Notes: a model not told the origin generated them from the sequence alone. 64,000 nucleotides of DNA from Thiocapsa marina 5811 (GCF_000223985.1 NZ_AFWV01000017.1:1-64000); one strand, 5' to 3'. Shown: positions 1-8,428, counted from the stretch's first letter. A program made the numbers and translations.

Positions 1-130
1 ATTGCGTGAACGGACAATGGAACTACCTCGTCGATCCAAATGGGTTCGCTTGTTAAAATGTTTAACTAGTTTTTGAACCGTTACTTTCACTATTGCTCAA
101 AGAACTCTTTTTCGACATCTGTTTTTCCTC

Positions 131-484
131 TCAATTGAGAATACGAATTTGCAGGGCGTTGTAGTCGTGCCCGAATTCGACTTTGACCTTCCCGCCACAC
201 TTGATATTGATCACCGAGCCAATCGTAGCTTTACGCAATTCAAGGGCGGTTTTAATGTAGCCGTTGACCCACACCGACCAAATATCGTCGTTCTTCTCTT
301 GGACAACGATCACGTCCTGCATGACGCCAGAAACGTTCGGTCTCGTTTCCATGGCTTTGATTATGCCGGTCAATTGTTCTCCATCCAGACAGCGCCAATA
401 GGGCGGATAGCTTTCGGATGATAACGAATGCTGGAATCGGGCGATTTTGCCTTTCTCCTCATCACTCAGCGGCTTTTTCACCAT
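131..484 (-). CDS. Hypothetical protein, 117 aa
   Basis: I do not recognise this protein. The ATG at 484 is preceded on the minus strand by AGAGGAG at good spacing, which supports a real gene. The product is soluble and mixed-charge, with no signal peptide or membrane segment; the second half is rich in Val/Ile and probably beta-stranded. It is the leftmost gene in the window and shares strand with the maintenance genes to its right, but about 570 bp and a terminator separate it from them. Positions 1-130 hold only AT-rich DNA with nothing I can identify. Confidence 0.6.
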   Translation of the reverse strand: MVKKPLSDEEKGKIARFQHSLSSESYPPYWRCLDGEQLTGIIKAMETRPNVSGVMQDVIVVQEKNDDIWSVWVNGYIKTALELRKATIGSVINIKCGGKVKVEFGHDYNALQIRILN

Positions 485-1052
485 CGCGTTTCTCCTCTAA
501 AAATGATGCGCGAACGCAACAATAGGTCAAGGGATAGGTGACCGGCGAAGAAGTCGAGGTATGAGCAAGAGGATCACTAGCGCATCGCCTTGGGTGAGAT
601 GATAGAAGGAAGCGCGGCAGAGTCAAGAGCAAAACCGAAAGAAACTTGCATTGAGCACGAATCGGCAACCCAATCGCAAGCCACAGATTACGCGAATGAT
701 TTTAACTGGATTCATTAACTAGCGTTAACACCAGCGATACTTGAAATCGTTATTAAGAGATCTCCACTTCACCCTATTAGTTGGTCGTTAAGTGCATTAT
801 TCGACTGTATACTCCCGTGACATTTCGGCTCGTTTTTTTGATTCGTTATTTTGACCGGATCGACCGAAAGAACACGATAAGTGCTTGTCGAGGGTTGCCG
901 ACCCCGCCCGGACTGCCCTGCTAAGGGGCTTGAGCACGCCGTTGACCTCTATCTCGCACCAGCAGCACCAGGGCTTGGCGTAAGGTTCCAACGGTCGACT
1001 TCCCTGCTCAGTGCACGCCGTGCACTGGATCGGGCGTACTACCGACAGCCAC
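485..1052. other. Intergenic region without a supported gene
   Basis: Reading frames here are short and lack ribosome binding sites. The only structure seen is a pair of GTGCAC hexamers at 1011 and 1020, nine bases apart, matching arrays at 10,793 and 23,788. A promoter for the gene ending at 131 should lie here but I cannot place it. Confidence 0.5.
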
Positions 1053-1082
1053 AAAAAAAAGGACTCACGCTTGCGTGAGTCC
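1053..1082 (-). terminator. Rho-independent terminator after the VWA gene
   Basis: On the minus strand a perfect stem (GGACTCACGC / GCGTGAGTCC around a short loop) is followed by eight T residues. It begins 12 bp past the stop codon of the VWA gene and closes the leftward operon that starts near 5311. Confidence 0.9.
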
Positions 1083-1093
1083 AGCGACGAGCC

Positions 1094-2875
1094 TCATCTA
1101 AGGAGCAACTTCTCGGCGACCTTGAACAGCTCGTTCTTCAGATCGGCAATATCGTCGATCCGTACCGCGACGGGAAACAGCCGGCCTACATAGACACCGA
1201 TGCCGACCCCGATACACTCGATTCCGGCTTGGGTGGCGCGGGTGACCAGATCCTTGGCACTAAGCACGTCGTTGGGCGCACCATCGGTCAAGGTCAGGAG
1301 CACTTTGCGGTCTTCGGACCGAGACAGCAGGTCCGCAGCCCCGAACCAAAGTGCTCCGGTCATGGGCGTGCCTCCCCTGGCGTCCTGCACGAAGGCACCG
1401 GCTCGGCTGGCGACCCGCTCTCCATGGCCGAGAATCGCCGTCACGTTCTGATCTTGACCCCGAAGACCAGGGAATGCCGAGACGGCCCGCGAAACATGAT
1501 TGATTGGCTCCAACGCAAGAGCCAACGCCATTGCAGCATCCAGTGCGATTCGGTCTTGCCCGCCAGCCATCGAACCCGATAAGTCCACCAGCAGATGCAG
1601 CGCCGTGTTTGGTGCGACCTTGTCGTTCTTGGTCCTGAAGATACGCGGGTCACCGACACCGGCCCGATGCAGGCGCGCCGGGCTCAAGTCGCGACCGCGT
1701 TGCACGGTGCGATGACGAGTCAGAGTGCGGGCTTGGACCAGCCCCTGAAGACGGGCGGTTAGTTTTGAGGAGTGGATCTTGACGCGCTGTAGGGCGGTTC
1801 GACCCACGTGAGGATTACCGACATAGTGCTCCTTGGTCGGCAGCAGTGTCGGCGACGAAATGCTCTCGGCACTGAGAGTTTCGGCAACGGTCGCAAAGAC
1901 ATCTTCGGGAAGTTCCTCCTCGGTGGCGTTCAGTGCGGACTGAAGGGCATTCTTGATATCGGAACCTACAGGCTGAGCGTCTGAAGTTTGGCTCTCGGCG
2001 CCTTGAGCTGGATTCTCGGTGCTTTGAGCTGGATTCTCGGTGCTTTGCTGTTCGCCCCCGGAACCATCATCTATGTCCTCCCCTTGTGGATTGTCAGTGT
2101 CGGATTCCGTGCCATCAGCACCATCATCCGCGCCCTCCCCTTCTTGATTCTCAGCTTCGGATTCTTCGCCTTCGGAACCTTGAGCTGATTGCTCGTGCTC
2201 CTGATCGTCATCTTCTGAGTGCTTGTCGTCCTCTGATGTTGTCGGGTGGGGTGTTGGGTTCTGTGCCTCCTCCTCGACCAATGACACAATCTTCCGGGCC
2301 AGCGCCATGGAGTCAGTGGTACTCGCCAGCGTCGGGATCTCGGTCAGAAGTCCATGTAGCCGATGAACAAACCTCGTACCCAGCACTCGGCGCATCACTT
2401 TATCTGCTTGCTTCGCATGGGTGCGCAGTGCCTTCTGATGACGGTACCGATGTCGGCTCAGATGAAGGAGGCCGTTGCCGAAGATCTCGACGGGATCGGC
2501 TTGAGCGTTTACTGGAACCAACGTGTTGTCCGCAATCAGTGCGTCCATGACGCTGTCGAGAGTGGTACGCGTACCGGGATAAATCCTAATCATGGCATTC
2601 TCAATCCGGACATCTTCCAAGATGCCCTCGACGAATCGACCGAGCGGCTGAGTATGTCGGGACAGGGTAAAGTCCGTGAAGCGAACATGACCGGCCTCGT
2701 GGGCGAGATACCCGTAGGCGAGGCTTTTGGCGGTGTCGGCAACGGCGGGTATTTGGATGACCTTACCGTTGGTCTTCGCCTCGTTACCGCCGATCGCAAT
2801 TTGCACTCCGAACTTGCGCCCGTAGGCTGCGGCAACGATGGGCAGTGCGTTGGTGAGTGTCGAGTTGCTGTTCAT
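1094..2875 (-). CDS. CobT-like VWA-domain protein
   Basis: This is a 593-residue protein of the type that pairs with MoxR/CobS-like AAA ATPases. An HEAGH motif near residues 59-63 resembles a metalloprotease-like helix. The middle is a long acidic Glu/Asp/Gln-rich linker containing a duplicated STENPAQ heptad. The C-terminal von Willebrand A domain carries the MIDAS motif DLSGS from about residue 431, then GGTPM and TDGAP. I chose the ATG at 2875 because AAAGGTG sits six bases before it; an upstream GTG at 2884 is worse placed. It is last in a leftward run with DUF3150, WGR and AAA genes. True cobaltochelatase activity is unlikely, as no cobalamin genes are nearby. I infer that the AAA protein remodels a target through this adaptor. 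Confidence 0.85.
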   Translation of the reverse strand: MNSNSTLTNALPIVAAAYGRKFGVQIAIGGNEAKTNGKVIQIPAVADTAKSLAYGYLAHEAGHVRFTDFTLSRHTQPLGRFVEGILEDVRIENAMIRIYPGTRTTLDSVMDALIADNTLVPVNAQADPVEIFGNGLLHLSRHRYRHQKALRTHAKQADKVMRRVLGTRFVHRLHGLLTEIPTLASTTDSMALARKIVSLVEEEAQNPTPHPTTSEDDKHSEDDDQEHEQSAQGSEGEESEAENQEGEGADDGADGTESDTDNPQGEDIDDGSGGEQQSTENPAQSTENPAQGAESQTSDAQPVGSDIKNALQSALNATEEELPEDVFATVAETLSAESISSPTLLPTKEHYVGNPHVGRTALQRVKIHSSKLTARLQGLVQARTLTRHRTVQRGRDLSPARLHRAGVGDPRIFRTKNDKVAPNTALHLLVDLSGSMAGGQDRIALDAAMALALALEPINHVSRAVSAFPGLRGQDQNVTAILGHGERVASRAGAFVQDARGGTPMTGALWFGAADLLSRSEDRKVLLTLTDGAPNDVLSAKDLVTRATQAGIECIGVGIGVYVGRLFPVAVRIDDIADLKNELFKVAEKLLLR

Positions 2876-2981
2876 TTGATGCACCTTTTGTTAGGTGCGG
2901 AAGCTGACGACCCTTGCGGGGTCGAAAGACCCCCGCAAAGTCGAAGAATAGGACCCGGTTGTTGGCCAGGTCCAAGAGCGG

Positions 2982-3956
2982 CTAAAAGTAGAAGCTAGTA
3001 TTTTCGGGTTTCACAAACGGCCGTTTCGACGGAATGATTGGATCCATATCGGCATCGGCATCGGCATCCTTTCCGAAATTGTCGACCGATGGCGGAAAAT
3101 TCGCCGTAGCAATTGCTTCCGTTGTCGCATCCATCAGGCTAAGTTGCCCAGCGCCATGCAACGACATTAAGCTGGAATCAGACAGCAACAGCGCCAGACC
3201 CATGCCTTCGTTGAAGATCGGACCCTCAATGGCTCCTGATTCCGGCAAACGACGCGTCCAGTCATCCAGTGTTTTGACGATCGGAGCAATTCGAATATCG
3301 AGAAACGACAGACACGCCAATTTCTCTCGAATGCGGGCGAATGTCGCCAGTGACTTACGATGCAGCTTCTGCCGACCGGCAAAACTACCTTCCAAGTCCC
3401 GCGCCATCAGTTCGATCTCTCCGAAGAGGGAATCACCGAGACCGGCAACCTCTTCATGCAGCGTCCCTGCATTGTCGGAGGGGTTGATTTGGATCAGTTG
3501 AAACCCGAATTTCAGGCGATTGGCAACGGATTCGGCGGGCTCGATTGCCCGTCGTATCGGAGCTTCCCAAGCGGGCAAACTTTCGATCCATTGCGCAAGC
3601 GCCGAATCGTAGTTCTTGAGAAACACGTCGGATGCTTGGTCGTACTCGGCCTTGAGCCGATACAGTTCGGACGCCACCGCATCAGCTTCGTTGTTGGGAA
3701 CGGCAAATCCGCTCAGAAACCGCGTGCCGACACCAAGACAGATCCGTTCGGCGTTTTGCTTGAGCCGGAAAAACGGCTTCAGCAGTTCCGGATCGCAAAT
3801 GCGCTTTGATCCAAGCGTGATCAGCTCTTCCGGAGGCGTTTCGCCAGGCGAGAGATTGAGGTCTTCCGCACTCAGCTTTTTCCGTCCCGACCAGATTCGA
3901 ACATCCAGTACAACGAGCGTAATCTGATCGGTAATGGTTGTTGTCGAGGTCGTCAT
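2982..3956 (-). CDS. DUF3150 family protein
   Basis: This 324-residue soluble protein begins with a segment (VVLDVRIWSGRKKL) that I associate with DUF3150, a family found on phages and plasmids beside CobS/CobT-like genes. The assignment rests on memory of the family and on the neighbours. The ATG at 3956 has GGAG seven bases upstream; the longer GTG-type start at 3983 lacks this. A helical central part contains Glu-rich heptads, and an Asp-rich patch near the C-terminus precedes the terminal residues FYF. The WGR protein next door also ends in FYF. Function unknown. Confidence 0.7.
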   Translation of the reverse strand: MTTSTTTITDQITLVVLDVRIWSGRKKLSAEDLNLSPGETPPEELITLGSKRICDPELLKPFFRLKQNAERICLGVGTRFLSGFAVPNNEADAVASELYRLKAEYDQASDVFLKNYDSALAQWIESLPAWEAPIRRAIEPAESVANRLKFGFQLIQINPSDNAGTLHEEVAGLGDSLFGEIELMARDLEGSFAGRQKLHRKSLATFARIREKLACLSFLDIRIAPIVKTLDDWTRRLPESGAIEGPIFNEGMGLALLLSDSSLMSLHGAGQLSLMDATTEAIATANFPPSVDNFGKDADADADMDPIIPSKRPFVKPENTSFYF

Positions 3957-4037
3957 GTGTGATCTCCGACCCTCACGACGCACGCGCCCGCCTTGCGGCG
4001 AACGTGGCGCCGCTCGGGTTTTGGTTGGTGGTGGTGG

Positions 4038-4358
4038 CTAGAAGTAGAATCCGCCGTCCTCGGAACCGAGGAGGTTCGAGAGGTCAACGGCTGGTTTGGT
4101 ATTGCGGCGGTTGGAGGGAGTGAGCTTTACGTGCGCGCCCGACTCATCGAGCATGACGATGCCGACCTTGACATAGCCCTTGCGGACTTTCTGTAACGCA
4201 CGCTCCCATGCTTCGCGCAGCGGCTTGACTTGCGCGTGACGAAGCTGGTTTTGCGGACCCCAACGAATCTCGGCGTCTCCGGTGCCGAGATCGCAGTAGG
4301 CCCACTCCTTGGCGGTTCCGTTCGGATGCGTGAATCGGTAGAGTTCAAACGCCTTCAC
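4038..4358 (-). CDS. WGR-domain-like small protein
   Basis: This 106-residue protein has the hallmarks of a WGR-like domain: an N-terminal ELYRF strand, a KEWAYC strand and an EIRWGP turn. Such domains are thought to bind nucleic acid or protein partners. The GTG start at 4358 overlaps the stop of the AAA ATPase gene by four bases (GTGA), indicating translational coupling and a shared role. The C-terminus ends in GGFYF, matching the FYF end of the DUF3150 protein. Size and context fit an accessory factor of the AAA/VWA complex, which is inference. Confidence 0.65.
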   Translation of the reverse strand: MKAFELYRFTHPNGTAKEWAYCDLGTGDAEIRWGPQNQLRHAQVKPLREAWERALQKVRKGYVKVGIVMLDESGAHVKLTPSNRRNTKPAVDLSNLLGSEDGGFYF

Positions 4359-5311
4359 GGTGTCGCCTCCCAGTAGTCGCCGAACACGTCGGCGGCAATT
4401 CGGTGGATGGCTTCACGTTGCTCCGGTTCTGCTCTGGCGGTCAGTGCTTGCTCCAGGGCGTAGTGAAAGACATTCGGCGCACCCTTGAACGTCAAACTCA
4501 GCGATGCCCAACGCACCAGCGTGCGAGTGCTCATGGTCACGGTCAGCTCGCCGGCCTCCCGGTCCGAGCCCAGAAAAAGGCGTCGAACTTCTTCGGCGAC
4601 GTGAAGCATCTTCTCGACGATAGTCTCCGGCATGCTCGGCACAGCACTCAGAACGACCTGCTTCTCGATCACGGCATCCGGATAGCCGACGTGAATCACA
4701 CGAAAGCGATCCATAAAGGCCAGATTCTGGCGAAGCACGCCTTGGTACAGACCGGAACCGTCACCGGAGCCGGCACTGTTGCCGGTGGCGAACACCCGAA
4801 ACTGCGGATGCGGCTTGATGACCTCTCCACCGTTCTCGGCGATAACCAAGGGTTGACCTTCCAGAATATCGTTCAGGCCGGCCAGCTCGGACGGGTCCAT
4901 CAGGTCCGACTCGTTGAGGATGAGTAGATGCCCGTCGCGTGCAGCGACGGACAACGGACCATGCACGAACTGCGTCGAGCCGTTGATCAGCACGAATTGA
5001 CCGACAAGCGCACCGATCTCCATGCGTCCGTGACACGTCACCGACTGCACGGGCCAATTCAGCCGCGCGGCAACCTGGTTGATCAGGGAGGTCTTACCCG
5101 CACCGGTAGGACCGGTCAGAAACATCCCGTCACCACCGGCGTCGTGCAGGTAGGCCAGCACGTCGCGCAGCAGCTCGGGGCGAAACACATAGGGCTTGCG
5201 GACGGGAATCTGCGGATGGGTGTCGTCGGCGAAACCCTGGACCTCAAGTCCGGGGCGCGCGTTGACACCGAAGGTCGTCGCAACATCGTAGCGTTGTGTC
5301 TGAATCATCAT
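4355..5311 (-). CDS. CobS/MoxR-like AAA ATPase
   Basis: This 318-residue ATPase has a Walker A motif GPTGAGKTS at about residues 66-74, a Walker B-like LLILNESD in which the usual Asp before Glu is Asn, a sensor-like FATGNS and a downstream arginine-rich segment. Overall it resembles CobS and other dynein-related AAA proteins. Tandem ATGs lie at 5311 and 5308, neither with a strong ribosome site. It is first in the leftward run AAA, WGR, DUF3150, VWA. AAA plus VWA pairs usually remodel or activate a third protein, here unknown. The Asn in Walker B may be a family trait or may slow hydrolysis. Confidence 0.85.
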   Translation of the reverse strand: MMIQTQRYDVATTFGVNARPGLEVQGFADDTHPQIPVRKPYVFRPELLRDVLAYLHDAGGDGMFLTGPTGAGKTSLINQVAARLNWPVQSVTCHGRMEIGALVGQFVLINGSTQFVHGPLSVAARDGHLLILNESDLMDPSELAGLNDILEGQPLVIAENGGEVIKPHPQFRVFATGNSAGSGDGSGLYQGVLRQNLAFMDRFRVIHVGYPDAVIEKQVVLSAVPSMPETIVEKMLHVAEEVRRLFLGSDREAGELTVTMSTRTLVRWASLSLTFKGAPNVFHYALEQALTARAEPEQREAIHRIAADVFGDYWEATP

Positions 5312-5435
5312 GGTGGATGTCCAACAGTCGGGCGTTTACAAACGAAAATGCGCAAGTCAAAGCGACTGCGCCGTTCGATTCCGCAAACAGCGAAACTAAT
5401 CAGACATCTACATATAAAAAGCCGAAATACGGAGT

Positions 5436-5463
5436 AAAAAAACGACTCTCTTGCGGGAGTCGT
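5436..5463 (-). terminator. Rho-independent terminator
   Basis: On the minus strand, GACTCCCGCAAGAGAGTC forms a stem-loop followed by seven T residues. It lies about 20 bp beyond the stop of the Cas4-like nuclease gene and separates that operon from the AAA/VWA operon. Confidence 0.85.
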
Positions 5464-5485
5464 CAAGGGGGGTCGAGCGGTCTTC

Positions 5486-6373
5486 CTAAGCGGCTATGGA
5501 TTGTTGCGCGGTCTTCTGTGACGCCTGAAATTGGTCACAAAACGCAGCACAGGGACAAAAGCGTTCACACCGAATGGATTCACCCGAACGCACCTGTAGC
5601 GCACTTCCAGGCGTTGCCTCAACCAGCGTTTCGGCCTCTTCACGCGTCGTAAACACACGAAGAGCCCGTGAGCGACCGGGTTTGACGACAGCATAGGTTG
5701 CGTCTTTTTCCCACCGCTCAGCCGGCGTACACTCCGGCAATGTTTGCTCGGTTTCCGCCTGTTGATGCAGTTTCACACGCGAGACAATGTAGTCCTCGGT
5801 GTCGACCAGATCCCAGACCGGAACCTCGATCCGGACAACCGGAATCGCTGGATAGGACGGATCACGCAGCGCTTGTGCCGATTGCCAGTCTCGCAACACG
5901 GCGATGATTTCCAGGCGATCGACGCGGTACCGATTCAGCGCGAGAAGATACCGCAGCACATTGAGTTGTTTCTCCCACTCCGGTTTTACACCGTTCAGAA
6001 CGCCGTAGACCGACGTGACTTTGTAGTCCGAGAGCAACCCGATCGCGGTATCAAAGCGATCGAATTGGCCGGAGACGTTCCAGCCGTTGATGTCGACGGA
6101 CATGCGTTGCTCCGTCAGAACGTCCTCGTTGTCGGTATTCCAGGCGAGGACCTGATGCAATGCCGATCCGAGCAAGGCCCAAAGCTGATCGGTGACATCG
6201 GCGGTCAGTTGTTCCCCGTAACGTTTCTGAAGTTGTACGATACGGGGAGAGTCGATCAAGCGCGTGACACTGATCGCGTTGCGCTTCGAATCGATGGGTT
6301 GGCGGACGTTCTCAAGAAAGCGCACCGCGTTGCGGAAGGTTTCCGGTAGCGCATGGACATTGGTGATGTTCAT
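5486..6373 (-). CDS. Cas4-like PD-(D/E)xK nuclease
   Basis: This 295-residue protein has a restriction-nuclease-like core: an acidic residue in GQFDRFD (about 103-108) followed by SDYK (about 115-118), fitting D...DxK. Four cysteines close together near the C-terminus (C269, C273, C275, C279) recall the iron-sulfur ligands of Cas4/AddB-type nucleases. The usual single N-terminal ligand cysteine is not visible, so the cluster arrangement may differ. No cas genes or CRISPR repeats are present; in this setting such nucleases usually belong to phage or plasmid recombination modules. It is the last gene of an operon of four, closed by the terminator at 5436-5463. Confidence 0.75.
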   Translation of the reverse strand: MNITNVHALPETFRNAVRFLENVRQPIDSKRNAISVTRLIDSPRIVQLQKRYGEQLTADVTDQLWALLGSALHQVLAWNTDNEDVLTEQRMSVDINGWNVSGQFDRFDTAIGLLSDYKVTSVYGVLNGVKPEWEKQLNVLRYLLALNRYRVDRLEIIAVLRDWQSAQALRDPSYPAIPVVRIEVPVWDLVDTEDYIVSRVKLHQQAETEQTLPECTPAERWEKDATYAVVKPGRSRALRVFTTREEAETLVEATPGSALQVRSGESIRCERFCPCAAFCDQFQASQKTAQQSIAA

Positions 6374-6427
6374 CGATGTGAGTCTCCGAAGGGTTCGGGA
6401 TGCCCTTCCGTGGGCTGTGAAATTGAC

Positions 6428-7213
6428 TTATCCGGCGCGATTCTCGATCGGACGCTGCTGCTCGGAGGCCCAGGCGTTCAGATTCTGCCAAAGCTGCGAC
6501 GCTTGTTGAGCGGTCAGATCGGACAGCCGAGTGACACTCCATTTGCGTCGCGTCCAATTCAGGACGCGGGTTTCTTGAAGGTTTAACGCATGGATTCGCG
6601 TTTGCAGGCGTTGCACCTGCTCGACCGTGATGGTCGAAATGCTCGAAGAGGCGGCAGGTTTGATTGAACGAACGACGGATGCTTCGGCGGGCATGTCTTC
6701 GATGTCTTGAGTAAAGACTTCAGACAAACCACCGAGTCGCAGTACCGCGTCGATGTGAGCGGATTTCTCCGCCATCTTCAGCGCCTTGTTCAGGTCGCCG
6801 TAGTCCTTTTTCAGACTGCGTGCACCGACACCTTGCGCAAGGACGCGAGACGTCGTGTCGACGAGCTGGCAATGCACGACGACATACTCGGGTATGACGC
6901 CTTGCGCCAACAGCGAATCCAGATCCTGAAAGGTGAAGCGCCCGACAACGCCGAGCATTCCGGCAATCTTTTCGGCACCCGGTTTCCAAAGTGACTTCTT
7001 CGCGTTGCCGTTCTTCGTCGGAATAATTCCGAAATCGACACCCTCCGTAAGCGCCGAACGAATCCAGCTCAACAGCATGGCTCGATTGTTGGACCGCCGT
7101 TCGAGACCCTCCTTAAAAAGTTCGATTGGAAGATCCAGTGGCGATGCCAAGTCGACCGACTGTCCGACCTCGTTCTCGGACATCTGCGGTATAAGATTCA
7201 GCTCTTGTGACAT
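6428..7213 (-). CDS. Conserved phage/plasmid-type protein, possible recombination partner
   Basis: This 261-residue soluble protein carries WKPGAEKIAGMLG from about residue 76, a signature I associate with uncharacterised phage and plasmid proteins that sit beside Cas4-like exonucleases. The central part (VVVHCQLVDT, GVGARS, NKALKMAEKSAHIDAVLRLGG) resembles the layout of single-strand annealing proteins. The C-terminal 80 residues form a separate module. The ATG at 7213 overlaps the upstream gene by 16 bases. I infer a role in homologous recombination with the adjacent nuclease, but no family name can be given with certainty. Confidence 0.6.
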   Translation of the reverse strand: MSQELNLIPQMSENEVGQSVDLASPLDLPIELFKEGLERRSNNRAMLLSWIRSALTEGVDFGIIPTKNGNAKKSLWKPGAEKIAGMLGVVGRFTFQDLDSLLAQGVIPEYVVVHCQLVDTTSRVLAQGVGARSLKKDYGDLNKALKMAEKSAHIDAVLRLGGLSEVFTQDIEDMPAEASVVRSIKPAASSSISTITVEQVQRLQTRIHALNLQETRVLNWTRRKWSVTRLSDLTAQQASQLWQNLNAWASEQQRPIENRAG

Positions 7214-7452
7214 AGCGATACTCCTTCATCCGTTATGATGGCATTGAGTTCAGTCGGAAATCGTGACAGCTCCGCTTGATCAAGGTCTAAGTCTTGCGTT
7301 TGATCGGCGAAAAGCGACAGTCGGAAACTTCCCGAGACGCTGTGAATCAGAATCTCACGGGCGTAGAACAGACGCTTGTTGTCTCGGCAGAAATAACTGC
7401 GAACGCAACCCAGATCGATGTTCTGAACATCGTGGACATTTAGACTGAGCAT
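7198..7452 (-). CDS. Hypothetical protein, 84 aa
   Basis: I do not recognise this small protein. It contains a predicted beta-rich N-terminal half (FCRDNKRLFYAREILIHS) and no membrane segment. It is embedded in an overlapping operon: its start shares one base with the stop of the upstream gene (TGATG), and its end overlaps the next gene by 16 bases. That packing is the main evidence that it is translated. It may be an accessory protein of the nuclease/recombination module. Confidence 0.6.
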   Translation of the reverse strand: MLSLNVHDVQNIDLGCVRSYFCRDNKRLFYAREILIHSVSGSFRLSLFADQTQDLDLDQAELSRFPTELNAIITDEGVSLCHKS

Positions 7453-7637
7453 CAGAAGGACTCCTTCTCCGAAGCAGACGTTGAAGACACTGAGTTCTTC
7501 CAGCCAGGCAAATCGTCGATCATTGATCGATCTCTTGACTTGCCTTCTTCCTCTGGTTCCCGAGGATCGTCCAGAACAGCGTCGGATAATTCGGGTAATC
7601 GGTCATGCATATCCAGCCAGCACTTGATTCGAGACAT
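7452..7637 (-). CDS. Hypothetical protein, 61 aa
   Basis: I do not recognise this small acidic protein. I take the ATG at 7637 (MSRIKCWL) and not the longer start at 7667, because the longer form would run into the terminator hairpin at 7655-7694. It overlaps the next gene by one base and heads the operon of four genes ending with the Cas4-like nuclease. Confidence 0.5.
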   Translation of the reverse strand: MSRIKCWLDMHDRLPELSDAVLDDPREPEEEGKSRDRSMIDDLPGWKNSVSSTSASEKESF

Positions 7638-7654
7638 AATTTGAATCTCCAACC

Positions 7655-7694
7655 AAAAAAGCCGCACGACACCGAAACGGCGTCAATGCGGCTT
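7655..7694 (-). terminator. Rho-independent terminator or leader hairpin
   Basis: On the minus strand, AAGCCGCA pairs with TGCGGCTT, with a further imperfect inner stem (GAC-CCG / CGG-GTC), followed by TTTTTT. It lies downstream of the XRE gene and 18 bp upstream of the next gene, so it could terminate the regulator transcript or attenuate the nuclease operon. Confidence 0.8.
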
Positions 7695-7861
7695 TCTTGA
7701 ATAGCAGAAGGGATTGGGGTTTGGACGATAATGGTACCGTCCATTACTATATTTACATATTACTCGGCCAATTCCTGCGTGTGACAACAACGACGTGATG
7801 ACATCGTGTAGATGTGATGGCCAATCATCTGATGCTGAGCATCGCAGAATAGTGCCAACAA

Positions 7862-8071
7862 CTACGCCGGTGATGCGTTCAACACCCGTGCGATCGCTTC
7901 CACGTCTTCGAGTGCGGGGCGTCGGATGCCCTGCTCGTAGTTCGCCAGTCGACTCGGACTGATTGATCCATCTAAACGTGCACTGACATCCTCGCGCGTT
8001 AATCGGGCATGATCACGCGCTGTGCGAAGACGCTCACCCATCACTTGATCCCGCGATTGTACTTTGTGCAT
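7862..8071 (-). CDS. XRE-family regulator, probably truncated by an amber codon
   Basis: This 69-residue helix-turn-helix protein has a Cro/CI-type fold (GERLRTARDHARLTREDV, then SRLANYEQGIRRP). The ATG at 8071 has GGAGG eight bases upstream. It is clearly related to the regulator at 30,080-30,391 of the same element: both share the spacing of SxSR, NxExGxRRP and the following E. The paralogue continues with SAAWLLKLE where this one stops after ASPA. The stop is TAG, and reading through gives LLALF next, so TGG to TAG is a likely nonsense change. The DNA-binding part is intact and may still function. Confidence 0.75.
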   Translation of the reverse strand: MHKVQSRDQVMGERLRTARDHARLTREDVSARLDGSISPSRLANYEQGIRRPALEDVEAIARVLNASPA

Positions 8072-8077
8072 CGTCAC

Positions 8078-8375
8078 ATCCTCCCCGTGTATGTCGCGGT
8101 GACATCCACTTTCTAAATGTGTGCGTTGTGAAATCGATTATCTCGATCGATCAGCCCCTTGTCCCTAACCTGCTACAATCGCTTCAGCCATCTGCGGTCT
8201 TTGTCAGGTGGATGATTCGGCAACGTGCTCGTGTCTTCTGCACGTTGATCTGACATCGACGATGCATCCGTTCGTCTCGTCGGTTGACTGGGTCATGTCT
8301 GCCGGACTGAGCGACGTGGACCTTTCGTCTGACGGATCGACCGTTGGTGTTCGACTTGTCACGTTAGAACGGGCA
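8078..8375. other. Intergenic region without a supported gene
   Basis: No reading frame here has a convincing start or composition. It contains the upstream region of the XRE gene and runs into the terminator of the DUF3102 gene. Confidence 0.5.
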
Positions 8376-8404
8376 CAAGAAAGCCGCCCTTTGTGAGGGC
8401 GGCT
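8376..8404 (-). terminator. Rho-independent terminator after the DUF3102 gene
   Basis: On the minus strand a perfect AGCCGCCC / GGGCGGCT stem with a seven-base loop is followed by TTCTT. It lies about 25 bp past the DUF3102-gene stop. Confidence 0.75.
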
Positions 8405-8428
8405 GGTTGGGTGAGATTCGAGGATCGC

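Noticed and set aside
797-1054. An 85-residue minus-strand frame with two CxxC-like motifs
   Set aside because: It starts inside the terminator of the VWA gene, has no ribosome site, and its Cys pattern arises from the GTGCAC-rich stretch.
1094-5311. Cobaltochelatase (CobS/CobT) proper
   Set aside because: No cobN or other cobalamin genes are present, and the AAA/VWA pair sits in a mobile-element operon with DUF3150; the similarity is to the fold, not proof of the reaction.
5486-6373. CRISPR-Cas adaptation gene cas4
   Set aside because: No cas1, cas2 or repeat-spacer array is visible in the window, and the N-terminal cluster Cys is not seen.
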